In this document: piece after piece, positions 21,235-31,321 of the stretch
Layout of the letters: every line of letters begins with the position of its first letter
Position numbering within the stretch: position 1 is the stretch's first letter
Source: Cutaneotrichosporon cavernicola
Lineage: Eukaryota; Basidiomycota; Tremellomycetes; Trichosporonales; Trichosporonaceae
Length of the DNA stretch: 64,000 nt
NCBI RefSeq assembly: GCF_030864355.1
Contig: NC_083394.1
Location: 806,001-870,000, forward strand
Reading direction: 5' to 3'
Program-made: the position numbers and the translations under genes
The notes under the pieces: model-generated
Told to the model about the DNA's origin: nothing
What the model saw: only the letters and a program-made list of their open reading frames with translations
Databases searched by the model: none

Positions 21235-22632
21235 ATGTCCGACAAGCTCGAGCGCGATACCCAGGACGACACCAAGGCAAGCGTCGGCGAGACGGTTAGT
21301 GAGGGTCTCGACACCCTCTCAAGTTCAGTCTCGACCGACACTCGGCCTCGCTGGGAAAAGTTCTACCGCTCAACGCTGTTCCAGATCATCATCGTCGGCC
21401 TATGCTCCTTCTCCGCTCCTGGTCTTTGGGTCGCCCTAAACTCCATGGGTGTGGCCGGATCCGCCGACCCCGACCTAATCAACGGCGCAAACGCAATCCT
21501 GTACGGCTGCATGACCGTCACCTGTTTCCTCGGTCCATGGATCACCAACCTGATCGGCTTCAAGCTCACCCTCGCCTTCGGGTCAATCGGGTACCCACTC
21601 TATGCAGCGGGGCTGTACGTCAACAACCGCTTTGGCTCGCAGTGGTTTGTCTACTTTGGTGCAGTGGCGTGCGGCATATCAGCCGGTTTCTTCTGGAGTA
21701 TCGAAGGTGCCGTGGCATGCGGATATCCAGAGGAACACAAGCGCGGTCGATACATTGCAACGTGGTTTACATTCCGCAACGTGGGCAACATGGTCGGCGG
21801 GGTAATCAACCTTGCCCTCAACTATAAGGCCAACCGTGCCGGTGCAGTCGGATACCAGACCTACCTCGCGTTCATTGGCCTACAGTGTCTGGGCTTGTTC
21901 TTCGGCCTCCTCCTCAGCAATCCCGAAAAGGTCGTAAGGGACGACGGGACTCACATTGAAGCGCCGCGTGTCGACTGGCGCACCGAAGCACATGAGATGT
22001 GGCGTCTAGCCACATCGCGCCCCATCCTCCTCCTCGCCCCGCTCTTTTGGTACTACGGCTGGATCCAGGCATATCCCGGAACATTCCTAGCGACATATTT
22101 CACCGTCCGCTCGCGCGCCCTCGCTTCTCTCCTCTCGGCCATCGTCGGATCCATCTCAACCTGGCTCGCAGGCTCTCTAGTTGACCTACCATGGAGTAAC
22201 CGGCGCACCCGCGCGCTCGTGACTTTTGGCGTCCTCGTCGCACTCAACTCGTCCACATGGATATGGAGCGTCGTCATCCAGAATGAGTACCGCATCACCC
22301 GACCGCGCCTTGACTGGTCCCACTCGGGTTTCGGCCGCGGATTTGGCGTGTACATGTTCGAACGGATTTCGACCACCTTTGTGGAGAACTACATCTACTG
22401 GTGTATCTCCAATTTGAGCGACTCGCCAGGCGACCAGATCCGATACTCGTCCCTCTTGAGGGGTATCGAGACCGCGGCGGTTGCACTTTCGTTTGGCGTG
22501 CAGGCCATCCCGACGCCGCTTATTGTTACGGCGGCGCTGAATTTCGGGCAATGGTTCGCGGTGCTTCCCATCTCGTTGTGGGCGACGCTTCATGTCATCA
22601 AGGTGTTCTCGCGCAAGAAGGAGGTGATTTAG
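21235..22632 (+). CDS. UNC93-like major facilitator membrane protein
   Basis: A single exon gives 465 residues from the ATG at 21235. An upstream in-frame ATG at 21145 would add 30 residues; I prefer the later start because MSDKLERDTQDD is a typical charged cytosolic tail. About eleven membrane segments follow, among them FQIIIVGLCSFSAPGLWVAL, LTLAFGSIGYPLYAAGLYV and TPLIVTAALNFGQWFAVLPI. Family marks of the fungal UNC93/DUF895 branch are the start of helix 1 with GLWVALNSMG, FFWSIEGAVACGYPEEHKRG and ATWFTFRNVGNMVGG. Members are 12-helix proteins of mostly unknown cargo. The gene next door codes for a 2-oxoglutarate dioxygenase, a pairing often seen in nutrient use, but no substrate can be inferred. 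Intron-free genes are uncommon in this window. Confidence 0.88.
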   Translation: MSDKLERDTQDDTKASVGETVSEGLDTLSSSVSTDTRPRWEKFYRSTLFQIIIVGLCSFSAPGLWVALNSMGVAGSADPDLINGANAILYGCMTVTCFLGPWITNLIGFKLTLAFGSIGYPLYAAGLYVNNRFGSQWFVYFGAVACGISAGFFWSIEGAVACGYPEEHKRGRYIATWFTFRNVGNMVGGVINLALNYKANRAGAVGYQTYLAFIGLQCLGLFFGLLLSNPEKVVRDDGTHIEAPRVDWRTEAHEMWRLATSRPILLLAPLFWYYGWIQAYPGTFLATYFTVRSRALASLLSAIVGSISTWLAGSLVDLPWSNRRTRALVTFGVLVALNSSTWIWSVVIQNEYRITRPRLDWSHSGFGRGFGVYMFERISTTFVENYIYWCISNLSDSPGDQIRYSSLLRGIETAAVALSFGVQAIPTPLIVTAALNFGQWFAVLPISLWATLHVIKVFSRKKEVI

Positions 22633-22808
22633 GGAGGTATAGACGATAGATGAATAGAGATGTGTGAGTCTTGTGGAGTGTTGCAAACGCAGTCAGCATG
22701 TTTGGCATCATCAGAGGGCAGGACGTCCGTCTGCGAAACAACATAGTGGCCGCAAGTCACGCCCAACACCCACACACCATATCTCTCCTCCACACCCCAC
22801 ATTTCATC

Positions 22809-22887
22809 GGTCGTGTGGCGAAATGGCATCGCGTCTGACTACGACGAGTATATCAGGAGATTGCGGGTTCGACCCCCGTCATGACCT
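22809..22887 (+). tRNA. tRNA-Arg (anticodon ACG) with 7-base intron
   Basis: The full cloverleaf can be drawn. The acceptor stem is GGTCGTG/CATGACC with one G-T pair, the D stem GCGA/TCGC, the anticodon stem TCTGA/TCAGG, and the T arm GCGGG-TTCGACC-CCCGT. The anticodon loop has seven extra bases, CGAGTAT, directly after position 37, the place of nuclear tRNA introns. Removing them gives loop CTACGAA with anticodon ACG, which reads CGU and, after A34 to inosine editing, other CGN arginine codons. The last base is the discriminator. The polymerase III A and B boxes are internal, around TGGCGAAATGG and GGTTCGACC. Confidence 0.95.
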
Positions 22888-22901
22888 AACATTGAGCTTG
22901 C

Positions 22902-22913
22902 TTTTGACCTTTT
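22902..22913 (+). terminator. RNA polymerase III terminator
   Basis: Two TTTT runs lie 14 and 22 bases past the tRNA discriminator base, as expected for polymerase III termination. Confidence 0.75.
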
Positions 22914-24297
22914 GACGCGGAGGACAAGTTGGACGATCGTGGTATCTGCAGAACAATGTCGTAAGGGCTGGTGACTGCAGGATGGGCTCGACAACTGTGG
23001 TGTGGAATGACGCCACAACTCAAAGCGCTCGCTTCCCATGGGGCTTTTGACCTGTCGCTGGGCGCACGTGCTTCGACGGGCACGGTATGGGCGTCGTTCG
23101 AGGAAAGGGGGAAGTTGGGAGGTCAGTCGGCATGCGCTGTATAGCCCCTAATGCGGAGCTGCCAATCAACGAATTGAATAGAGCAGTGGGATATTCAATC
23201 AATGGAATGGCAGTTGCACTGGAAGACGAACTCGACGTGATCCAGGCTTTTTAATCCCCTGCACCCTGTGGCCATCCGAGCCGCTGTATTGGACTCCGTT
23301 TCTGGCCGCGGTGTGATGAAGCGTGAAGCAAGATAGACTATTTAAGCTGTATGGATCGCTGCCGTCTTTTGCCGCACCCAGTTTCATGCATCCTGACTTA
23401 AGAGCAGGTATTTTCCATTCCCAATAATGCCGAAAATCCTGCAAAACTCTCACTGGCCCGGGGGTGGCGAGTGCTGTACTGAATTGGCCCACTCTTGAAA
23501 CGGGCAACGTGGATGGTCTGGTCGGGCGTATGTTGATGTGCAGATGGACGCGGGATGGTCTGAAGAGGCGGTAGAGCTTCTGGTGGACGCCGCCGACATT
23601 GTCCATGCCTTGCTCCCCCGAGGAGTGGTATCATTGTCCCTAGTGTGTGCTGACCGAGTTCCATGCAATCACACAGAACGACCTCGATCTGGACGGTAAG
23701 AAACCCCTGCCCCGCCCGCCGCCACCGCCACCGCTTTGGGGGATGGAGAGGGCAGGATAGTGAGGGGTATGAACGGAGCGGTGATGGAAGGGACACGGAA
23801 GGGGATCAAGTTGAGAACATGGGCGTTATCCGGTTTCGATCGGGTACATGTACCAGGTGTTACATGAGTGTCATACAGCCTGTTTTCCAACATATATCAT
23901 CCCGGTCAGCAAGCAAACCCAAAGAACGAGCGATCAGGCTGCAGCTGCAAGCGAACAAGGTAAAAAGCTTCGCCCTACGTTGCAAAACCAGACGTGCTGA
24001 ACGGAACAACGCCTCACTTCCCCAATCAGATCAGACGGGGCGCGTCTCAACCCCTCAACCCCTCAACCCCTCCTGCACGGCCGAGTTCTTTCAGTTCCCC
24101 TGGTCATGTAAGTGTCAAGATAGAATCCCATACCTCATCCCTCGATACGGATGGAAGGATCACGACTGAGCCAGACGCCGCCGTGCCCGGCTTGTGTGAT
24201 GCCGTTCCCCCGCTCCCAGCCTTCGACTCGGTTTACGGTTCCAGCAATCCCATTCTTGGTTTGTCAATAACCTGTCATCCTCTCCATCAACTTCAAC
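22914..24297. other. Intergenic region
   Basis: No supported gene. Open frames on both strands show no domain pattern. A short 8-base repeat (TCAACCCC, three copies) lies at 24047-24070. Confidence 0.5.
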
Positions 24298-25197
24298 ATG
24301 CCAGGCGCACTCATCCTCATCAACGGCTTCCCGGCAGTTGGGAAGCACAGTGTTGCGCGCGAGTTGATGTGAGTACGGCGGTCATTACCTACCAGTGCCC
24401 CACCCTACAAAGCTACAAGGACCCTCGCAACTCGCTTCGCTCATGCTCGTGTTGACACCAGCACGCTCCTCCCTGAATGCAAGTTTTTGGATACGCGTAA
24501 CCTCGTCGCGGCCGCATCACAGCTCTTCCCGCCCACAGACGCGGCCCATGGTCTGTTGCGCAAGAATCTTGTGCGCCTCCTTCTTCCTCCTTGCTCGGCT
24601 GATCCCTCTCAGAAACATGCAATCTTCGACTCGATCGCACGCACCTATTCCTCGCCCAACCCAACCCGCCCACCCCCAATCTACATCCTCACAGACTTTC
24701 TCTCCGTCGCCGCCCGGCCCACGGACCGTGAAATCATGTCCGAATTCATCGCCTTTGCCCAGTCCACCGGCTTCGCCTTCATCCACGTCATTCTCGGATG
24801 CAGCACCGACGAGAACGTTCGTCGACTGGCATGCTCCAAAGGAATGGAGGTCGCCACGCTTCTGGAGATGCGGATGGAGGAGGAGATTGGGCATATGGCA
24901 CCCTTACCCGGACTTGTTGGCGAGTTCGAGCTCGATACCACCGCCTTGGACCCGCAGATGACGGCTGGGGTGTTAGCCGAGTATTGCCTTGATGTGCTCC
25001 GGGCTGATGACTGGTGGATCCACCTCAATGGGGCCAGCGTTCGTCCGTCCAGCGTCGTGGATAAGACCATCTCGCCTATTGACGAGGTGCCCGAGCTGGG
25101 CAGAGAGGACGAACGCAAGTCGCACTCGCCGAGTAAGCGCTCGTCGGGGAAGCTCAGTCTCTCGCTCGGTATTAGGAAGTCGTTCTCCGCGGGGTAA
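24298..25197 (+). CDS. P-loop NTPase/kinase-like protein, function unknown
   Basis: Two exons: 24298-24368 and 24462-25197; 268 residues. The start is a hydrophobic strand followed by a Walker A loop, ILINGFPAVGKHSVAREL. This is the opening of small P-loop kinases of the AAA_33/zeta-like group, whose members often phosphorylate small molecules. Later segments fit that fold: a strand PIYILTDFLS, a strand FAFIHVILGCS, then ENVRRLACS with the Arg expected of a lid, and a C-terminal LDTTAL as in nucleotide kinases. The last 50 residues are Ser/Lys-rich and probably disordered. The in-frame joint restores the helix after Walker A (ARELITLLPECKFLDTRN). Substrate and pathway cannot be told. The 93-base intron is longer than the local average. 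Confidence 0.78.
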
Positions 25198-25274
25198 GCT
25201 CTGTGAGCGGCGCAGATAGGAGTGGTGCAGTGTGAGTGGGGCAGACGTGAGCGCCGATCAGTAGACACGACGTG

Positions 25275-26750
25275 TTACAGTACACTCCTACAACTAACTA
25301 CTGCTGGGTGTCCGAAATTTCAATGTGGCACCCTGAGTCTTGACCACAATGTGATCTTAATTCTTCAATAACTCAGCCAATATAACAGCTATGCATCCCA
25401 TCTTTTAACAAGCTACTTATGTGCATGTTGGCTACGTGTATGGAAAGGAATGGGGTGATGGGGCTATTTGGAAGACGACTTGCCTTTGGCCTTGATCACC
25501 TCCTTCATTCTGAGACTCATGTGGCAGATGTCACTGTCTATACTCTTTTGAGGATATTCAGCAAACAACTTAACAGCAGCCTCCAAGAATGCTTCATTGG
25601 TGCTTGGACGCGGCTCTAGCATGCTCAGCTTGTGCTTCATCCACCCCCAAATATGCTCAATGGGGTTAAGGTCTGGTGAAGAGGGGGGGTGGTCCATGAA
25701 CTTCATCCCCTTCTTCACAGCCTCAGAGTGGTGTTTCCTATGCACTGGAGCGCCATCTTCAACAATGTAGACGTCTCCATAGCCCCTCCATTGACTCTGG
25801 AAGCGCTTGAACAGTGGTAGGAGGTGTGGGAGGGTGATCTGATGGTAGTAAATGTCACCAGTAACACCCCCCCTCTTTCCATCACTTTTACTGGTGTCAA
25901 AGGCAACCAGAAGTGACCTCCCTCCATGCCAGACAGCCCCCCAGACCATGATAGATGGAAGCCCTGATCGAAAGGCAGGCTTGCAGTACTTGAGGTTGTG
26001 CTCTTGGCCCTTGGGTCTGGTGACATTGATGTGCCCTTGGTGGTCTATGTTGATTGAGGCCTCATCACAGAAGATGACCCTTGTCCAGTCAAAGTCCTCA
26101 TGAACAGTGCAGTAATTGAGGCGTTTGGCAATGGCAGAGGGTGATAGGAAAGGCTTGCGACGTGCCCTGTAGCGCTTGAGACCAAACTTGAGGCGCAGGG
26201 AGTGAAAGAGGTTGATGCCCATCTTGTATCCTTGAGTGGAAAGAAGAGAGAGCATCTCCCTATCTTTTGGCCAAGGGTGGGCACTCATGAAGTCCTTGAT
26301 ATGCCGTAGATCATGCTTGTTGAACTTTGGGGAACGTCCTGGTGACCTGGGTGGGCTGGCAGACAGATGGGATGCTTCCCTCTTGAGATGTTGGCAGATG
26401 TTGGAGATGGTGCAGTTGAACTCAGCAGCTACCACAGAGGGTGGTGCTACGCGACAGGCAGAGATGATATCGGCGTTATTCTTGCGTGGGGTCCGAATGG
26501 GCGACATCTTGAGGTCGTGTGCAAGATTTGAAGCAGATCCATGCAGTACTTATGGAGAAAACATGAAAAAGGGAGTCAGGACCAGCCCAAGGTACCACTG
26601 AGATTATGGCCCCTACAACTGACACTACAGCGCGTCCCATGCATCAATTTTCATTGTTCTTTCTGCATAGACCTCTCGTCCGATGTCTTGCAGTCTTATA
26701 TACCAAATCTCAGAGCTATTGCATATTTGTAGAGTGCAGAAAGGCCGTCT
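25275..26750 (-). mobile_element. Tc1/mariner-like DNA transposon, ends uncertain
   Basis: The insertion is defined by an intact transposase frame with short non-coding flanks, the usual Tc1 layout. I could not find a clear pair of terminal inverted repeats. The best pair, near 25283-25296 and the reverse complement of about 26728-26740, shares only a CACTC-TACAA core, and the limits given here follow that weak match. The flanks are poorer in G and C than most of the window. Confidence 0.5.
25464..26507 (-). CDS. Tc1/mariner-like transposase, intact
   Basis: One uninterrupted frame of 347 residues, a complete length for the group. The N-terminus holds a helix-turn-helix region (ADIISACRVAPPSVVAAEF). 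The DDE catalytic core is complete: Asp148 in FCDEASINID, Asp251 in YIVEDGAPVH and Glu284 in SPDLNPIEHIW. The last two are separated by 32 residues by my count, fewer than the 34 of classical Tc1. The strand between has GLPSIMVWGAV, as in other fungal elements. With no stop or shift, the copy looks recent or still selected. It lies 267 bases past the P-loop gene and is the only transposase I recognise here. Acts in the nucleus by cut-and-paste. Confidence 0.93.
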   Translation of the reverse strand: MSPIRTPRKNNADIISACRVAPPSVVAAEFNCTISNICQHLKREASHLSASPPRSPGRSPKFNKHDLRHIKDFMSAHPWPKDREMLSLLSTQGYKMGINLFHSLRLKFGLKRYRARRKPFLSPSAIAKRLNYCTVHEDFDWTRVIFCDEASINIDHQGHINVTRPKGQEHNLKYCKPAFRSGLPSIMVWGAVWHGGRSLLVAFDTSKSDGKRGGVTGDIYYHQITLPHLLPLFKRFQSQWRGYGDVYIVEDGAPVHRKHHSEAVKKGMKFMDHPPSSPDLNPIEHIWGWMKHKLSMLEPRPSTNEAFLEAAVKLFAEYPQKSIDSDICHMSLRMKEVIKAKGKSSSK

Positions 26751-27472
26751 CAAGAGTGGCAGGTTCAATCCTCACTTGGAGGAGGACAGCCACAAATGCC
26801 CCAGAAATTCACAGTAATGGAATCATGATGCATGCAATCTAGGCATGGAATACGAAGCACTGTATGGGTAAGAACTTCTGTGCAAGATTATGAAGCTCTA
26901 GATAAAGAATTGCATGCATGAGAGAGATATCTCTACTGAAGATGGGTCACTTGTCAGAGGCAAAACTGACGGAATGTGGAGGTTTGTGGCAGCGGTATTC
27001 TTTTGAAGGACCTTACTGTAGATGTTCACACTTAGCAAGGACGAGGCTGTACATGCATACATGCAAGGGCACGGTTCGGCCGCAGCTCCGTAACAGCGCG
27101 AGTACGAGCAGGTCACGTCCGTGTCGCCGGCTTGGGCCACCGGCTCCTCTCGTCGCGACGCGGCCAGGGCTACCCCCTGCAGACTTGACACACAAACAGC
27201 CTAGTTCTCGACGGCCAACAGGAGAGTCGTCCCGAATTACGAAGCGAACGAAAGAAATGCGAAGCGAAAACGAATACAAGATTGATGACGGTATCCTCGA
27301 GCGGGGTTGTGGATGGTGCGCTTGGTCGTGAGCAGTTGCAGGATGGAAGAAGCATGTTGGAGATGGTATGTGGAGGAGATGGAATAATGTTGTTCAAGTA
27401 TCTCGGCGCTGGTGCACCCCCGCCCGCCCAGAGGTGACGAGTTGATTCAAGTCGGGCATTGGTCGGCTGCGA
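26751..27472. other. Intergenic region right of the transposon
   Basis: The left part is AT-richer and may still belong to the element. The right part is the 3' region of the ubiquitin protease gene. No gene is supported. Confidence 0.45.
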
Positions 27473-29803
27473 TTACCGCCCCTGCATACGCTTGAAGACG
27501 CCCTTCTGCCGTCCCAGGTGCGCCTCGCGCTTACTGGGGCTGCCCTTCGGGTTCAGCATGCCGTTGGTGCGCATGTTGGCATTCTTGCCCGGCGTGCGGC
27601 CGACGGCGAACGGCATAGGTGCGCCCTTCGATAGGCCGTGTAACCCGCGCTTGGGGTCGGCGTGGTGGTTCTTGTGCTTTCTCTTTTTCGGAGAGCCTGG
27701 TGTGGAGCGTCTTGGGCTTGTCGGCGCAGTGGGGCCAAACGAACCGGACCTGGGGTCTGGGGTAGACTCGTCGGTCTCGTTCTCGCTGCTGCTGTCGTAG
27801 TTGGCCAGTCTGGCGAGCGCGCCGTTAGGAGTGCCGTTCATGTGTCCGTTGGCTTTTGAGGTGTCGTCCGCCCTTGCTGCCGCGATGCGCGTGTTGGACG
27901 ACAGCGCCTCCTCGCCGTCCTGGAGCTTGCCTAAAGACGACGGCGTGGGTGTACCGTTGACCTTTGGCTCGTTGAGAGTGTTGGCCTGGAGCATGGGGCT
28001 CGCCTTTGGGGTCCCGTTCGCGCTCATCGGCGTGCCGTTTGCCATTGGAGCAGACGTTACACGCTTGGCCGACGACGTGGGTGCGCCGTCGCCCTCACGC
28101 TGGCGCTTCCCAATGAGTGGTGGCGACACAGCTGGCGCCTCAACAGACGCCGCAGCCTTCTTTTCCAACCGCTTTGCGAGCAGGCCAGCCTCTTCATCGG
28201 GCGTGAGACGCACGTAGTTAAGAACATACGCGGAATGGTCGGCCCGAGCTCTCTGAGGCGGGACTTGACGGACTTCCTCATCGTCGGCCTCGAACCACTT
28301 TCCATCGGGACTGCGCACATAGGCTGTGTAGTGTCCGGAATGTGGGCCGTACCCATGGTGACAGATGACACCGGACAAACGGTACAGTAGGCCCCCAGCC
28401 TGAGGTCAGCAGGCCCAAAACGCACTGCTCACATGATCGTCCACCATGTATGGGTTAATATCCAGGATAGGAGGGAATGCGATGTGTTTCCCGATCTTCT
28501 TTGACTGGCCTTGCCAATTAAACCCGAAGCGCTTAAGATGCAGGGCGAGGACGGGAGGCGCCTCAGCGATCAACAGCTGCTTGGTTGCAACCGACTTCTT
28601 CTTGCAGCTGGGAGTTAGCACAGTCTGTGAGCAGCCACTTACTTCTCGCACTTGTACTTGTTGTCGCCATCGAGTCTCTCCTTGTGCACGTAGTGATCAA
28701 AGAGGTCTAGTATATTCTGGGCGCCACTGGGGATGTCAAGTGACAGGTCGAGGAGCGAGTCGAACGTGTCAGATGGCTTGTTGCACGACAGGCAAAGTAC
28801 GCGCGACCGGACTCTCCCACCCAACGTACGATACACCCAGCTCGTGCACTTCACCTTCTCTGGCAGATTCCTAGCGTCAGGTTTTGCTTGGGCTGGGTGC
28901 TCACTTGGGCAAGCCGGCGAGGGCCGAGTTCTGCAGTCCATCCGTAACGAAACGGAGGAACTCGTGCGCGTCTTCTTGGCGTCTAGCGCTGAAACCCTTC
29001 TTGATTCCTGGTTGTTAGCACTGCCGCTGGGGGAACTCACTTCCAAGGTTGCCCTGCACTGTTTGGGGGGTGTAAGCCTTCTTCTTGCCCGACCAGTGTT
29101 CCTGCGCGGTGATCCTCAATGCGCATGCCATGCAGAATGCGTTACGGTTTGACAGTTGGCATGTTCTAGAGTCGTGCGCCATGACGAGGTTCAGAAGAGG
29201 TGGGGTGTGCAGCAGCATCTGGAGGGTCGCATTGCTGTAGCACGCCATCGACGGGTTGAAGAGCCCTGGTGGCCTGTTGGCCGCGAGCTGGGGCCACGAC
29301 AAGTCGACGTCGGACGGGTCGGCGAGGCTATGTTCTTTGGGTGCGGCTTTGGTCTTGGGCTCGCCATTGGCCTGGGGACCGACTTTGGTCTTTGGCTCGC
29401 CATTGGCCTGGGCGCCGACCTTGGTAGCCTTCATAGGCGTCCCGTTAGGTGTGCCATTGGGCGTACTTTTCGCCGAGACAATCGCACCATTCACGGTCTT
29501 CCGAGGTGTGCCGTTGGGCATCACGTCACGTGCGCCATTGAGTTTGGCCTCGGCTTCGGTCGAGGCTGAAGACGACACCAGTGACCTGTCGGCGTCGGAG
29601 TCTTCGGAGCTCGTCGAAGCAACCGAGGACGTGGATGGATGCGGCGAAGGTGACTCGCGGATGAGAGGTACGCGCCGGAGACCAGAGGATGCGGCAGCAG
29701 GTGGTGGTGTTGGAGAGCGCGAGGTCATCTCAACTCGGAGGACGTTGTCGCCCACGGCGAGGGTGCGCTGCCCCACGAACGGAGCGAATTCGAGCGAACC
29801 CAT
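27473..29803 (-). CDS. Ubiquitin C-terminal hydrolase, USP36/42-type
   Basis: Five exons on the minus strand: 29803-29041, 29007-28905, 28870-28643, 28607-28433, 28399-27473; 731 residues. A disordered N-terminus of about 165 residues precedes the USP core. The Cys box is GLFNPSMACYSNATLQMLLH, nucleophile Cys188. RRQEDAHEFLRFVTDGLQ and CLSCNKPSDTFDSLLDLSLDI with paired Cys follow. The His box GYGPHSGHYTAYVR has its catalytic His near residue 446. LALHLKRFGFN is the conserved strand in between. The order and wording resemble USP36/USP42, nuclear or nucleolar deubiquitinases active in ribosome production. The C-terminal 240 residues are disordered and carry a basic SPKKRKHKNHH nuclear signal. 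NGTP is repeated seven times, in both tails. Isopeptidase activity is well supported; the target is inferred. Confidence 0.9.
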
Positions 29804-30198
29804 CTGGATTACCGGACGGAGACGAGATGCTCGGAGGACGCGATGTAGATGAGTGATGGCTGAGACAGTGTTGTGAAGAAGGTCAGTTGGTTGTGTGTAT
29901 GTGTGTGTGTGTGTGAGAGAGTTACGCCAAAGGCCTTGGACGCGATTCAAAAATCAACCGCAGGCAATGTGGGTGGCCAAACACTAACGGAACCAAATCG
30001 ACACTACCAAAACGATGAATTGAATTAGATACCATTTACTTTCCTCTGGAAGCTCATTCGCAAAATGAGCATCGAATACAGCCCAACCTGAGCGCATTGC
30101 CCGCATGTCGGCCATCCGCAACGATCACCACCAGGAAGTGGCGGTACAACGACCAAGCATGTAATACAGAGCTAGAGATTGTAATCCAGTTCAACCAT
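29804..30198. other. Upstream region of the ubiquitin protease gene
   Basis: Non-coding gap between two minus-strand genes. It contains the TG microsatellite listed next and an AT-richer stretch near 30000-30060. A frame open upstream of the chosen start could extend the protease by up to 49 residues from 29950. Confidence 0.5.
29892..29915. repeat. TG microsatellite
   Basis: About twelve TG dinucleotides with one TA interruption, in the probable 5' leader or promoter of the minus-strand ubiquitin protease gene. Confidence 0.9.
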
Positions 30199-31321
30199 CT
30201 ACGTCCTACTCATTCTTGGTGACAATGGCGAGAGAGGCAAAGCGTCAGGCTCGTCGACGACCAAGTCGTCGTCCATTCCTCGCAAACTTGCACGGGACGA
30301 CCTCCGCGCCATGCCTGCAGAAGGTACCTCCTCGGCCCCACTCCGTTGTCGGCTCAACGCACTCCAAACATTCTCCCTCTCTCTTCCCTCCAACAGGCCC
30401 CGTTCTTCGGGGGCAGTCAGGGACGCGATCGAGCTGACTCTTGACGAGGTGCGGCTCAGCGCTGCACCCGACGACCGTCTGGCATGCTCGCGCGTCGACA
30501 CGGGTTCGTACCCGTCCATCTCCTCCTCATCTTGATCGCGCTGCTCCTTATGCTCGACACCCTTGCCGGCCTTGATGACCTGGTCCATCACACAGAACTG
30601 GAAGACGTTCATGATGACGGGGAAGATGGCGAGCACGAAGACAACCTGCACATCGAGGGTGAGGTAGCCCAGCATGCTCTGGGTCCCGCGGATGAGTGCG
30701 CCGCTTATCCCAGGAAGGGTGAGCATGAGAATGACGATGAGCTTCATCGTCACCACGGCTGCGAGGTAGGGCTGGAGCTGCCTGAACCAGCTTCACGTTA
30801 GTGCGGATTAGGTTAAAAGGGAACCGAGGTACTCACAAATGCCACTGTGGGGGACGGCCGTATTGCCCACTAGTGAAGCCTTCCGGTCCCAAGTGCTTGA
30901 CGAAGAGCTTGGTATATCCTATGAGGCCGAGGTAGAAGATGCCGACGCCGATGGTGGTGTCGATGAGGATGTTGAGAAAGTAAAGCGAGCAGGGATTGTT
31001 GCTGCTCGAATTGCCTGCGACCATCGAGACCTAGAATGGATTAGTGTCATCACGCTAGAGGCTTACGAGAATGTTGCACGCGTGTAGTGTCGCCTGTCCG
31101 ACGAGCTGCTTGCCGACGTCAAAGCCCCACACGCGCCATGGACGCTTGCGCTTCTCAAAGTGTCGCTTGACGACGAGTGAGGATAGCACCAAGACGCCCA
31201 TGATGGCTTGCACCACCAGTGCCGTGGGACCGAGGAGGTGGCAGCGCTCAGCCGTCGCGTCGGGCGGCGGTGGCTCCACCGCTGGGAGACCAGGGATGAG
31301 GGGTGTTGTGTCGTTGGACAT
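30199..31321 (-). CDS. STIMATE-family vacuolar/ER membrane protein
   Basis: Three exons: 31321-31067, 31030-30837, 30790-30199; 346 residues. After a short acidic start the protein has about five membrane helices: LVVQAIMGVLVLSSLVV, the segment before LHACNILVSMVAG, LNILIDTTIGVGIFYLGLIG, LKLIVILMLTLPGI-like and VVFVLAIFPVIMNVFQFCVM. The block WRVWGFDVGKQLVGQATLH followed by NPCSLYFLNILIDTTIGVG is the hallmark of the STIMATE (TMEM110) family. In animals these proteins support STIM1 at ER-plasma membrane contacts; fungal members are annotated as vacuolar membrane proteins. The last 130 residues are cytosolic, Ser/Arg-rich and probably phosphorylated. The family is clear from the motif; its task in fungi is not well known. 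Confidence 0.88.

Noticed and set aside
19650..22632. A metabolic gene cluster around the dioxygenase and transporter
   Set aside because: Only two genes, flanked by housekeeping and RNA genes; divergent pairing alone is not enough.
23663..24169. 168-residue plus-strand frame
   Set aside because: Composition resembles random translation, no motif, and it crosses the repeat at 24047-24070.
25283..26740. Weak inverted match (CACTC-TACAA core) as transposon terminal repeats
   Set aside because: Only about a dozen bases match with a gap and no TA duplication is evident, so ends are given as uncertain.
26728..26790. T-arm-like sequence GGTTCAATCC that could mark a second tRNA
   Set aside because: No acceptor, D or anticodon stem can be folded around it; at best a decayed fragment.
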